A DNA stretch of 64,000 nt. Source: Rhizobacter sp. SG703 (GTDB taxonomy: Bacteria > Pseudomonadota > Gammaproteobacteria > Burkholderiales > Burkholderiaceae_C). The stretch spans positions 324,825-388,824 of the forward strand of contig NZ_JAAZQK010000006.1 of the NCBI RefSeq assembly GCF_012275445.1, written 5' to 3'. The notes below the pieces were generated by a model that saw only the letters and a list, made by a program, of their open reading frames with translations, was not told where the DNA came from and did not search any database. Positions 36,727 through 45,023 of the stretch are shown here, piece after piece; within the stretch, counting starts at the first letter, position 1; every line of letters begins with the position of its first letter. The position numbers were made by a program, and so were the translations under genes.

Positions 36727-38262
36727 ATGCTGGGCCGCAATGTGTTGATAGGGCTGGCCGGTTCGGTCTGGTCGGCCGCACTCGGTTTTGCCGTCATCCC
36801 GTTCTATCTGCACTACCTGGGCGTCGAGGCCTACGGACTGGTGGGCTTCTTTGCGACCTTGCAGGCAGTAGTGCAGCTGCTGGACATGGGGTTGGCGCCC
36901 ACCATCAATCGCGAGGTGTCGCGCGCCTCGGCAGAGGGTGACATCAGCCGCACGAGCACCTTGCTGCGCACCCTGGCGCGGGTCTATTGGCTCATCGCAG
37001 CCCTGATCGCAGTGGTGATCCTTGGCCTGTCGCTGCCGATCGCCGACCACTGGCTGAAGGCCGAACACTTGTCACCCGCGACCCTGCAACATGCGGTCTC
37101 CCTGCTCGGCGTGGTCATTGCGTGCCGCTGGCCCATCGGGCTCTACCAGGGCGTCCTGCTCGGTGCCCAACGGATACCGGCCGCCAGTGCCATCAATATC
37201 GCGATGGCGACCCTCGGCGGCGTGGGCGCCGTGACGGTGCTGGCCCTCGTGTCGGCCACCATCGAGGCTTTCTTTGCCTGGCAGGTGACGGTCGGCCTCA
37301 CCCATGCGATGCTGATGCGCCATGCCGCGTGGAATGCCGTCGGGCGCGAGCCGGGCGCAGCCTTCAGCTGGCCGGAATTGCGGCGCATCTGGCGCTTCTC
37401 GGCCAGCATGGGTGGCATTGCCGTCCTCGGCTTGGTGTTCACGCAAATGGACAAGGTCATGCTCAGCCGTATCCTCGATCTGCGCAGCTTCGCCCACTAC
37501 ATGCTGGCTGCCACCGTGGTCAGCGGCCTCTATGTCTTGATAACGCCGATGTTCAACGCGCTCTACCCGCGCTTCACCAGCCTGGCGGCGTTGCGCGACC
37601 ACGCCGGTACGTTGCGCCTGTACCGGTTGTGCACCCAGGCAGTTGGCTGCGGCCTGTTCCCGCTCGCGATGTTCCTGGTCGTATCCTCCCGCGACCTCAT
37701 CCTGCTGTGGACCCGCGATGACGCACTCGCGCTCGCCACTGCACCGGTGGTGGCGGTGATGGCGGCCGGCTCGGCCTTGCATGGCGTGATGCACATCCCG
37801 CACGCATTGCAGCTGGCCCATGGCGAAACGCGGCTGCCGCTGGCCATCAACGGCATCTTGATCGTGATCATGGTTCCGCTGATCGCCATACTGGCCCTGC
37901 ACCATGGAGCCCTGGGCGGCGCGATCGCGTGGCTCGTGCTGCATGTGCTGTATGTGGCGCTGGGCGCCTGGCTGACCCATCGCAGGCTGCTCGTGGGGAT
38001 CCGTTCGCGCTGGCTACTGCGCGACGTCGGAATGCCGTTGGGAATCTCGGGACTGTGCGGCGCCATCGCCCTGTGGGCCGGAGTAGCCCTCCAGTTGACG
38101 CACCCGTTGAACATCGTGGTGGGTGTCGTGGCGTCGCTTTGCGCCGCCACGATAGCCGTGCTTGCCTCTTCCAGCCTGCGTGGCGTCGTCCGCCAAAGCC
38201 TTTCGTCAGCCTTAGGGACTGGATCGATCGGCTCTGATGCCGAACCCTTGATCGGGAAGTAG
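36727..38262 (+). CDS. Wzx-type polysaccharide flippase (left arm)
   Basis: A 511-residue integral membrane protein of the MATE/MVF-type exporter superfamily, moving undecaprenyl-linked repeat units across the inner membrane. About 12-14 hydrophobic helices are visible from LIGLAGSVWSAALGFAVIPFYL onward. The motif MGLAPTINREVSR resembles known Wzx loops. Only 10 bp separate it from the preceding dehydratase. A second, unrelated-looking flippase is at 59491-60759. Confidence 0.85.
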   Translation: MLGRNVLIGLAGSVWSAALGFAVIPFYLHYLGVEAYGLVGFFATLQAVVQLLDMGLAPTINREVSRASAEGDISRTSTLLRTLARVYWLIAALIAVVILGLSLPIADHWLKAEHLSPATLQHAVSLLGVVIACRWPIGLYQGVLLGAQRIPAASAINIAMATLGGVGAVTVLALVSATIEAFFAWQVTVGLTHAMLMRHAAWNAVGREPGAAFSWPELRRIWRFSASMGGIAVLGLVFTQMDKVMLSRILDLRSFAHYMLAATVVSGLYVLITPMFNALYPRFTSLAALRDHAGTLRLYRLCTQAVGCGLFPLAMFLVVSSRDLILLWTRDDALALATAPVVAVMAAGSALHGVMHIPHALQLAHGETRLPLAINGILIVIMVPLIAILALHHGALGGAIAWLVLHVLYVALGAWLTHRRLLVGIRSRWLLRDVGMPLGISGLCGAIALWAGVALQLTHPLNIVVGVVASLCAATIAVLASSSLRGVVRQSLSSALGTGSIGSDAEPLIGK

Positions 38263-38274
38263 AAGAAGACGAGC

Positions 38275-39015
38275 ATGGGAATTCGCCAGCAGCTACTCGC
38301 CCGCCTGCCATGGTCCGTTTGGGGGCCGCTCTACCGACTAGTGACCAGCCGGCCGGGTCAGCGCTCTCGGTTCCGCCGGCAGCGGGTCGGCAAACATTCC
38401 TATGTCGATCCCAGCGTCCAGGTGGCGGGGTGGCGCAATGTGCGGGTTGGCAGCAACTCCACCCTTTCTGCGCAGTGCTGGCTCAATGTCAACTTTCGGG
38501 ACGAGAGCACCGAGCGCATCGTGATCGGCGATTTCTGCCACATCGGTCGGCGCAACTTCTTTTCCTGCGGCCCCCGGATCCTAATCGGCGACTACTGCTT
38601 CACGGGCATCGACTGCCTGTTCCTCGGAAGCGGGCACGACATCAGTTCGCCGCTCACACCCTACATCGCGTCCGGGCTAAGTGCCGGGGCCGAGATCGAA
38701 CTCGGCATGAACTGCTGGCTGACCACCTCGGTTACCGTGATGCATGGCGTGCGCATCGGCCGCGGCAGCGTGATCGGCGCACGCTCGGTCGTGACGTGCG
38801 ATATCCCGCCGTTCAGCGTGGCCGCCGGCAACCCGTGCAAAGTGATCAAGCGCTTCGATTTCGTGCGCCAGAGCTGGATACCGATCGAGCAGTGGTCTGC
38901 AGATCTGGAATACCACTTTCCCACCGAAGCCGAGCACCGCGCGCAACTCGCGGCACGCGGCACCGGACTGTCCCCTTCGCTCTTGTCCGCCAGCCCGCGC
39001 TTCGGCTGGATCTGA
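38275..39015 (+). CDS. left-handed beta-helix acyltransferase (WcaF/maltose-O-acetyltransferase type)
   Basis: A 246-residue hexapeptide-repeat transferase with repeated I-G-x-x-x-x units (RIVIGDFCHIGRRNFFSC, RILIGDYCFTGIDCLF, VRIGRGSVIGARSVVT). It would O-acetylate a sugar residue of the glycan. An in-helix GSGHDISS contains the likely catalytic His. It lies between the flippase and a GT2 gene. Confidence 0.82.
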   Translation: MGIRQQLLARLPWSVWGPLYRLVTSRPGQRSRFRRQRVGKHSYVDPSVQVAGWRNVRVGSNSTLSAQCWLNVNFRDESTERIVIGDFCHIGRRNFFSCGPRILIGDYCFTGIDCLFLGSGHDISSPLTPYIASGLSAGAEIELGMNCWLTTSVTVMHGVRIGRGSVIGARSVVTCDIPPFSVAAGNPCKVIKRFDFVRQSWIPIEQWSADLEYHFPTEAEHRAQLAARGTGLSPSLLSASPRFGWI

Positions 39016-39026
39016 CGGCTCCGATC

Positions 39027-40061
39027 ATGACGACATCTCCTCGACTGTCCATCTGCATCGCCACGTTCAAGCGTGGCGACTTCATTGTCCAGACACTGGA
39101 CTCCATCGTCGGCCAGTTGACTGATGCCGTCGAGCTGCTCGTGGTCGACGGTGCGTCGCCGGACCACACCGAGCAGATCATGCGCGCGTATTGCGAGCGA
39201 CACCCACGCGTGCGTTACATCCGTGAGGCGGTGAATTCAGGCATCGATGCCGACTATGACAAGGCGGTTGGCTATGCCCGGGGCGAGTATTGCTGGCTGA
39301 TGACCGACGACGATCTGATGGTCGGCGATGCGGTCGCCCGCGTACTGGCGCACCTGGATGACGTTGATGTCGTCGTCGTGAACTCCGAAGTGCGCAACAA
39401 GGATCTGAGTTCGCAGCTGCGCCCGCGCCTGCTGCGCATATCGCACGACAAGCACTTCGACGAACCATCCGGCGAAGCGGTCTTCCGCGAAATGGCGGAC
39501 TACTTGTCCTTCATCGGCGGTGTCGTGGTCCGTCGGGCTTGGTGGCTCCAGCGGGAACGCACACCGTACTACGGCACATTGTTTGTGCACATCGGTGTGC
39601 TGTTCCAGAATCCGCCGGTGACGCGAGTTCAGGCGATCGCAGACCCGCTGCTTATCATCCGCTTCGGCAACGCAATGTGGAGCGCCAGAAGCTTCGAGAT
39701 CTGGATGTTCAAGTGGCCGACGCTGATCTGGTCGTTCAAGCACTTTTCGCAGGCAGCACGGGCCGCCATCTCTGCACCCATGCCCTACCTCAGCATCAAG
39801 CGGCTGCTGTGGTTTCGCGCGATCGGCGGCTACACGGCTGCCGAGTACCGCAAGTTCCTGCTTCCTTGCGGCACGCACCTTTCCCGGCTTTCCGCCGCTG
39901 CCATAGCACGCCTTCCAGCCAAGGCGGCCAACTTCTTCTGCGCGCTCTACTACATCATTCGATCGGGAAAAGCCGCAAAAATGGAGTTGTATGACCTTTC
40001 GCGCAGCGAGAACGCCACTGCGCTGGCCCGTCGTGCGGCGGCGCTGAGAGGGCTACGGTGA
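39027..40061 (+). CDS. GT2 family glycosyltransferase A
   Basis: A 344-residue GT-A fold enzyme. The N-terminal motif LSICIATFKRGDFIVQTLDSI binds nucleotide, VVDGASPDHT follows, and DDD (MTDDDLMV) is the metal-binding DxD-type motif. A basic C-terminal part (about 230-330) may contact the membrane. The sugar and acceptor are unknown. Its stop overlaps the next gene by 4 bp (GTGA). Lower GC than the core genes. Confidence 0.85.
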   Translation: MTTSPRLSICIATFKRGDFIVQTLDSIVGQLTDAVELLVVDGASPDHTEQIMRAYCERHPRVRYIREAVNSGIDADYDKAVGYARGEYCWLMTDDDLMVGDAVARVLAHLDDVDVVVVNSEVRNKDLSSQLRPRLLRISHDKHFDEPSGEAVFREMADYLSFIGGVVVRRAWWLQRERTPYYGTLFVHIGVLFQNPPVTRVQAIADPLLIIRFGNAMWSARSFEIWMFKWPTLIWSFKHFSQAARAAISAPMPYLSIKRLLWFRAIGGYTAAEYRKFLLPCGTHLSRLSAAAIARLPAKAANFFCALYYIIRSGKAAKMELYDLSRSENATALARRAAALRGLR

Positions 40062-41032
40062 ATCCTCGCACCGCCATTGTCACCGGCGTCAGCGGACAGG
40101 ACGGCAGCTATCTGGCGGAACTGCTGCTCGACCAAGGCTACACGGTCGTCGGGCTCGGCCGTGGCACCGCAGGCGGCCCCCGGCACGAGCGGCTGCTGTG
40201 GCGCAGCTGCGAGGTCACCGACACGCCGACGCTCGAAGAACTGCTGCGCGAGCATCGTCCCGCGGAGGTCTACAACCTCGCTGCGATGTCATCGGGCGCC
40301 GGAATGTTCGACGAAGCCATCCGGCTCGGCGAAGTCAACGGACTGGCCGTCGCAAGGCTCCTGGAGGCCATCCGCAATGTCGAGCCTCGCATCCGCCTGT
40401 GCCAGGCATCGAGCAGCGAACTGTTCGGCAACGTGCAGACCTCACCGCAGTCCGAGGACACGCCGCCTCGTCCACGCAGCCCGTATGGTGCGGCCAAGCT
40501 CTACGCCGACACCATGGTTCGCATCTACCGCGAACGCTACGGCATGTTCGCTTGCTCGGCCATCCTCTTCAACCACGAGAGCCCACGACGGCGTCTGGAG
40601 TTCGTCACCCGCAAGGTGACGCACGCAGCCGCCAGCATCAAGCTGCAGCTCGAGTCCGAACTGACGCTGGGCAGCCTCGAGGCCAGGCGCGACTGGGGCT
40701 TCGCAGGCGACTATGTGCGGGCAATGTGGCTCATGCTGCAACACCCGCATGCGCAGGACTACGTGGTCGCCAGCGGACAGACCCATTCGGTGCGGGAGCT
40801 GTGCGCTATCGCATTCGGCCACGTCGGACTGGACTACCGCGATTTCGTTCGCGAGAACGGGGACTCTGCGCGTGCACCGGAGGCCGTCGCGCTGGTCGGC
40901 GATGCATCCCGTGCCCGCTGTTCGTTGAACTGGTCGCCGCGCGTCAGCTTCCGGCAAATGGTGACCGATATGGTGGATTCGGACCTGAAGACAATTCAAG
41001 ATCGGTTACTCGAAAAGGCAAGCCAGCAATGA
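40058..41032 (+). CDS. divergent GMD-family SDR, second paralogue
   Basis: A 324-residue enzyme similar along its length to the GMD at 35631. Shared segments include [13 protein letters not shown] and DYVRAMWLMLQ. The motif TGVSGQDGSYL and catalytic Ser120, Glu121, Tyr143, Lys147 are kept. The arginine-rich NADP/tetramer loop ([11 protein letters not shown] in the canonical copy) is replaced by GRGTAGGPRHER. A stretch around AAMSSGAG also differs. It may act on another GDP-sugar such as GDP-heptose. The start is GTG at 40058. Confidence 0.78.
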   Translation: MNPRTAIVTGVSGQDGSYLAELLLDQGYTVVGLGRGTAGGPRHERLLWRSCEVTDTPTLEELLREHRPAEVYNLAAMSSGAGMFDEAIRLGEVNGLAVARLLEAIRNVEPRIRLCQASSSELFGNVQTSPQSEDTPPRPRSPYGAAKLYADTMVRIYRERYGMFACSAILFNHESPRRRLEFVTRKVTHAAASIKLQLESELTLGSLEARRDWGFAGDYVRAMWLMLQHPHAQDYVVASGQTHSVRELCAIAFGHVGLDYRDFVRENGDSARAPEAVALVGDASRARCSLNWSPRVSFRQMVTDMVDSDLKTIQDRLLEKASQQ

Positions 41033-42264
41033 TCAACAAGATCAGCAAGTGCCGCGTCTGCGGCAACACCCATCTCCACCTGGTGCTCGACCTCGGCGGG
41101 CAGATGCTCACGGGCGTGTTCCCGCGGTCAACGGATGCCAAGGTCACGACAGGCCCACTGCGACTCGTCAAATGCGTCGGCGGCGACGAGGTGTGTGGCC
41201 TGCTCCAGCTCGAGCACTCCTACGACCTAGCCGAGATGTACGGCCTGAACTACGGCTACCGCTCGGGCCTGAACGCCAGCATGGTCAAGCATCTGCACGA
41301 GAAGGTGGCGCGCATCATGCGCACGGTGAGCCTGCAGGCCGGTGACCTCGTCGTCGACATCGGCAGCAACGACAGCACGACGCTGCAGGCCTATCCGAAG
41401 GACCTGACGCTGGTCGGCGTCGACCCCACCGGCGTGAAGTTCCACACCTACTACCCGGCGCACGTGCAGCTAATTCCCGACTTCTTCTCGGGACGCCTCG
41501 TGAAAGAGCGCTTCCCCGGCCGCAAGGCCCGCGTGGTCACGTCGTTCTCGATGTTCTACGACCTCGAGGATCCGCTGCAGTTCATGCGCGAGGTACACGA
41601 GGTGCTGGCCGACGACGGCATCTGGGTCTTCGAGCAGAGCTACATGCCGACTATGCTCGAGATGAACTCGTACGACACCGCCTGCCACGAGCACCTGGAG
41701 TACTACGCGCTGCGGCAGATCCAGTGGATGGCCGACAAGGTCGGGTTCCGCATCGTCGACGTCGAGTTCAACGACGTTAATGGCGGCAGCTTCTCGGTGA
41801 CCGTGGCCAAGGCGGACGGCAAGGTAGCGCCGGTCGCGGCCGTACAGCAGCTGCTGGACGCCGAACGCGAGCGCGGGCTGGACACGCTCGCCCCGTACGA
41901 GCAGTTCGCGCAGCGCGTGGCGCAGCTGCGCACCGAACTGCGCGACTTCGTGCTGTCGGCCCGCGCCGCCGGCAAGACGGTGGCGGTGCTGGGCGCCTCG
42001 ACCAAGGGCAACGTGCTGCTGCAGTACTGCGGGCTCGATGCGAGCCTGATCAGCCAGGTCGGCGAGGTCAACGCCGAGAAGTTCGGCGCCTTCACGCCCG
42101 GCACCTTCATCCCGATCGTTCCCGAGCCGGACCTGCTGGCCGCCAACCCGGACTACCTGCTCGTGCTGCCCTGGCACTTCCGTGCCTTCTTCCTGGGCAA
42201 CGGCAAGTACAAGGGCAAGACCCTGGTGTTCCCGCTGCCGCGCCTCGACGTGGTCGCCTGCTGA
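41029..42264 (+). CDS. NovU/TylC3-type sugar C-methyltransferase
   Basis: A 411-residue SAM-dependent C-methyltransferase of the class acting on NDP-4-keto-deoxysugars. The N-terminal zinc-binding domain has Cys8, Cys11, Cys49, Cys56. The SAM domain holds VVDIGSNDST. CHEHLEYY carries the His pair used for catalysis. A C-terminal Rossmann-like domain has VAVLGASTKGNVLLQYCG. It overlaps the preceding SDR by 4 bp, so both likely act on the same keto-sugar, giving a branched-chain sugar. Confidence 0.85.
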   Translation: MINKISKCRVCGNTHLHLVLDLGGQMLTGVFPRSTDAKVTTGPLRLVKCVGGDEVCGLLQLEHSYDLAEMYGLNYGYRSGLNASMVKHLHEKVARIMRTVSLQAGDLVVDIGSNDSTTLQAYPKDLTLVGVDPTGVKFHTYYPAHVQLIPDFFSGRLVKERFPGRKARVVTSFSMFYDLEDPLQFMREVHEVLADDGIWVFEQSYMPTMLEMNSYDTACHEHLEYYALRQIQWMADKVGFRIVDVEFNDVNGGSFSVTVAKADGKVAPVAAVQQLLDAERERGLDTLAPYEQFAQRVAQLRTELRDFVLSARAAGKTVAVLGASTKGNVLLQYCGLDASLISQVGEVNAEKFGAFTPGTFIPIVPEPDLLAANPDYLLVLPWHFRAFFLGNGKYKGKTLVFPLPRLDVVAC

Positions 42265-42278
42265 GCCCGCCCGCGCCG

Positions 42279-43184
42279 ATGAACCCCGCCACTGCCCTGC
42301 CGATGCGCTCGCGCCTGGCTGTCGTCGTCACGACCTACAAGCCGGACGGGCAGTTCTTCGCCCGCTTCGCGGACACGCGCGCGTCATGCGGGCTGTTCGT
42401 CATCGTTGACAACACGCCGGGTGGGCATCGGTTCGATCCGCCGGGACCGACCCCGGATGTCCGCATCCTGCAGGACGGGTGCAACAAGGGTCTCGGGGCG
42501 GCGCTGAACCTGGGCATCGCGGCAGTTCGCGAGGCCGGTTTCGAGGTGGTGGCGCTGTTCGACCAGGACAGCTCGCCCAGCGAGGCCTTCCTGCGCGACA
42601 TGCTGCAGCGGCTCGGCGAGGCCCGTGATGCCAACGCCCATGCGGCGGTGTGCATCGGCCCGCGCCACGTCGATGACAGCGATCCACAAGCCGCGCTCGC
42701 GGAGCCGCGGCTTGCGCCGTCCTTGCACCCCGTGTCCTGCCTGGCAACATCGGGAATGATGTTTCCCGTCGGATCGCTGCAGCCCGATGAATTCTTCACC
42801 GAGGAATTCTTCCTCGACTTCGTCGATTTCGACTGGTGCTGGAGGCTGGGCCGGCGCGGCTGGCGCTTCCTGCGCGCCATGGACGTCGTTATGCCGCATC
42901 GGCTGGGCCTGGCGCAGCGACAGCTGTTCGGGCTCAGGTACCACGTTCCGGCACCGTATCGGCACTACTTCCAATTCCGCGACACGCTGCGCCTCAGCGT
43001 GCGCTCCTATGTGCCAATCTATGCCAAGGTCCGGCTGACTGGGCTGCTGCCGCTGAAGGCGCTGGCCTACCCGTTCCTGCTCGACCGCGGCCTGGAACGG
43101 GCCGGCTGGATGTGGCGTGGCGTCGGCGATGCGCTGCGCCGCGTCGGCGGCATCGGCGCGGCCCGCGAGAAGCTGAGCCAATGA
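42279..43184 (+). CDS. GT2 family glycosyltransferase B (rhamnosyltransferase-like)
   Basis: A 301-residue glycosyltransferase with VVVTTYKPD, NKGLGAALNLGI and FDQDSSPS, the DxD-like motif of the RfbN/rhamnosyltransferase group. DFVDFDWCWRLG and the CLATSGMMFP segment support the fold. The donor sugar is not certain; a deoxyhexose or heptose would fit this locus. It follows the C-methyltransferase by 14 bp. Confidence 0.82.
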   Translation: MNPATALPMRSRLAVVVTTYKPDGQFFARFADTRASCGLFVIVDNTPGGHRFDPPGPTPDVRILQDGCNKGLGAALNLGIAAVREAGFEVVALFDQDSSPSEAFLRDMLQRLGEARDANAHAAVCIGPRHVDDSDPQAALAEPRLAPSLHPVSCLATSGMMFPVGSLQPDEFFTEEFFLDFVDFDWCWRLGRRGWRFLRAMDVVMPHRLGLAQRQLFGLRYHVPAPYRHYFQFRDTLRLSVRSYVPIYAKVRLTGLLPLKALAYPFLLDRGLERAGWMWRGVGDALRRVGGIGAAREKLSQ

Positions 43185-43236
43185 CCTCTCCGTCGCGCCC
43201 CCCTTTCACCCGCCTGCAACGCCTGCCCTGCTGATC

Positions 43237-44181
43237 ATGACCATCCTCCTTGCCGGCGGTGCCGGCTTCATCGGCCCCAACCTCGCCCGCCGCCTCGCTG
43301 CGGCGGGCCACGAGTTGCTGGTCGTCGACAACTTCTCGCGCGGCCTGCGTGCGAACCTGCCCGACAGCGTGCCGTGCATAGAGATGGACCTGTCGCACAC
43401 CGGGTGCGTCGCGGCGCTCGAGTCGGCACTGAAAGGGCGCGGCGTCGACGAGATCTGGCACCTCGCCGCCAACTCGGACATTCCGGCCGGTGTCGAGGAT
43501 GCGAACGTCGACCTGCGCGACACGTTCATGACCACCTTCCATCTGCTCCAGCTGAGCAAGCGCATCGGCGTGTGCCGCTTTATGTTCGCCTCCAGTTCGG
43601 CCGTCTACGGCGACTGGGGATCGCAACGGATCGCCGAGACGCTTGGGCCGCTGATGCCCATCTCCAACTACGGCGCGATGAAGCTCGCCTCCGAGGCGCA
43701 GATCTCGGCCGCCGCCGAAGGCTTCCTCGAACGCGCCAGCATCTTCCGCTTTCCCAACGTGGTCGGCACGCCGGCCACCCATGGGGTGCTGCTCGACTTC
43801 GTGCGCAAGCTCAAGCAGGACATGTCCCGGCTCGAGGTGCTGGGCGACGGCACGCAGCAGAAAGCCTACCTGCATGTGTCGGACCTCGTCGATGCGATGC
43901 TGTTCGCCACAGCGCGCCAGACGACCGTGCGCGATGTGCTCAACATCGGCCCGGTCGACGATGGCGTCACGGTGCGCTGGATTGCCGAGCAGGTCTGCGC
44001 GCGGGTTTCGCCGCAGGCGACGATCGCCTATGGCCAGGGCAACAAGGGCTGGGTCGGCGATGTTCCGCGCTTTCGCTACGCGGTCGACAAGCTGCATGCG
44101 CTCGGGTGGCAACCGACCATGGACTCCCGCGCCGCCGTGCTCCGTTCGATCGACGAGATCGCGACGCAGGAACAGGTCTGA
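43237..44181 (+). CDS. NAD-dependent epimerase/dehydratase (extended SDR)
   Basis: A 314-residue nucleotide-sugar SDR. GGAGFIGPNLARRL is the cofactor loop, VVDNFSRG the NAD-binding acidic turn, SSSAVYG and SNYGAMKLASE hold the catalytic Ser and Tyr-x-x-x-Lys. It resembles UDP-glucose 4-epimerase-like enzymes, but could be the reductase/epimerase completing a deoxy-heptose pathway. Substrate not assignable from sequence. No close overlap; 52 bp from the previous gene. Confidence 0.8.
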   Translation: MTILLAGGAGFIGPNLARRLAAAGHELLVVDNFSRGLRANLPDSVPCIEMDLSHTGCVAALESALKGRGVDEIWHLAANSDIPAGVEDANVDLRDTFMTTFHLLQLSKRIGVCRFMFASSSAVYGDWGSQRIAETLGPLMPISNYGAMKLASEAQISAAAEGFLERASIFRFPNVVGTPATHGVLLDFVRKLKQDMSRLEVLGDGTQQKAYLHVSDLVDAMLFATARQTTVRDVLNIGPVDDGVTVRWIAEQVCARVSPQATIAYGQGNKGWVGDVPRFRYAVDKLHALGWQPTMDSRAAVLRSIDEIATQEQV

Positions 44182-44192
44182 TCGCCGGCCTC

Positions 44193-45023
44193 ATGACGAC
44201 GAACCCACGCGTTTCCCTGGTCGTTCCGTGCTTCAACGAAGCACCGGAGATCGTGCGTGCCAGCCTCGACAGCGTTCGCGCGCAGACGTTGGCCGACTTC
44301 GAATGCCTAGTGATCGATGAAAGCACCGATGCGCAGCGGGCGCTAGCCTGCCGGCAACTGTGCGAGCGCGACGCCCGCTTCATCTACGTGCACCCGAGCG
44401 AGCGGCTCGGGCTCGCGCGCAGCCTGAACCTCGGCATCTCGCGCGCACGCGGCGAATTCATCGCGCGCTTCGACTCCGACGACGTCTGCATGCCGCAGCG
44501 CCTGGCCGCCCAGGTGGCCTGGCTCGATGCCCATCCGCAGGCCGGCGTCGTGGGTGGCGCGCTCGAGATCATGGACGAGGACGGCACGACGCTCGCCTTC
44601 CGGCACTATCCCGGCACGCATGCCGCGATTGCACGCGGCATGCACATGACCACCACCATCGCGCACCCCACGGTGATGTTCCGGCGCGAGCTGGCCGGCC
44701 GGCACGGCACCTACGATCCCGATTTCCGCTTCTCCGAAGACCTTGACCTCTGGCTGCGCTGGCTGAATGCGGGCGTGGTGTTCGGCAACCTGCCGGACAT
44801 GCTGGTGCGTTACCGCCAGCAGAACACCCGCCGCCACCAGGACCACTGGCGTTTCAACCTTAAGGCGCGCACCCGCAATTTCGCGGGCCGGCACCTGCTG
44901 CGCCGCAGTGTCGGCATCTGTGGCATCGCGCTCTGGTCGACGCTGCCGGCATCGGTGCAGGAAGGCGTGTTCCGAAGCCTGTTGCTCAAGCGCCGGCAAT
45001 CCGCGAAGGCGAGCCCCCGATGA
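44193..45023 (+). CDS. GT2 family glycosyltransferase C
   Basis: A 276-residue GT-A enzyme. VSLVVPCFNEAPEIVRASLDS and FDSDD (the metal site) are present, followed by LRWLNAGVVFGNLPDMLVRYR typical of this family. It begins 11 bp after the SDR and overlaps the trifunctional heptose gene by 4 bp (ATGA). Confidence 0.83.
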   Translation: MTTNPRVSLVVPCFNEAPEIVRASLDSVRAQTLADFECLVIDESTDAQRALACRQLCERDARFIYVHPSERLGLARSLNLGISRARGEFIARFDSDDVCMPQRLAAQVAWLDAHPQAGVVGGALEIMDEDGTTLAFRHYPGTHAAIARGMHMTTTIAHPTVMFRRELAGRHGTYDPDFRFSEDLDLWLRWLNAGVVFGNLPDMLVRYRQQNTRRHQDHWRFNLKARTRNFAGRHLLRRSVGICGIALWSTLPASVQEGVFRSLLLKRRQSAKASPR

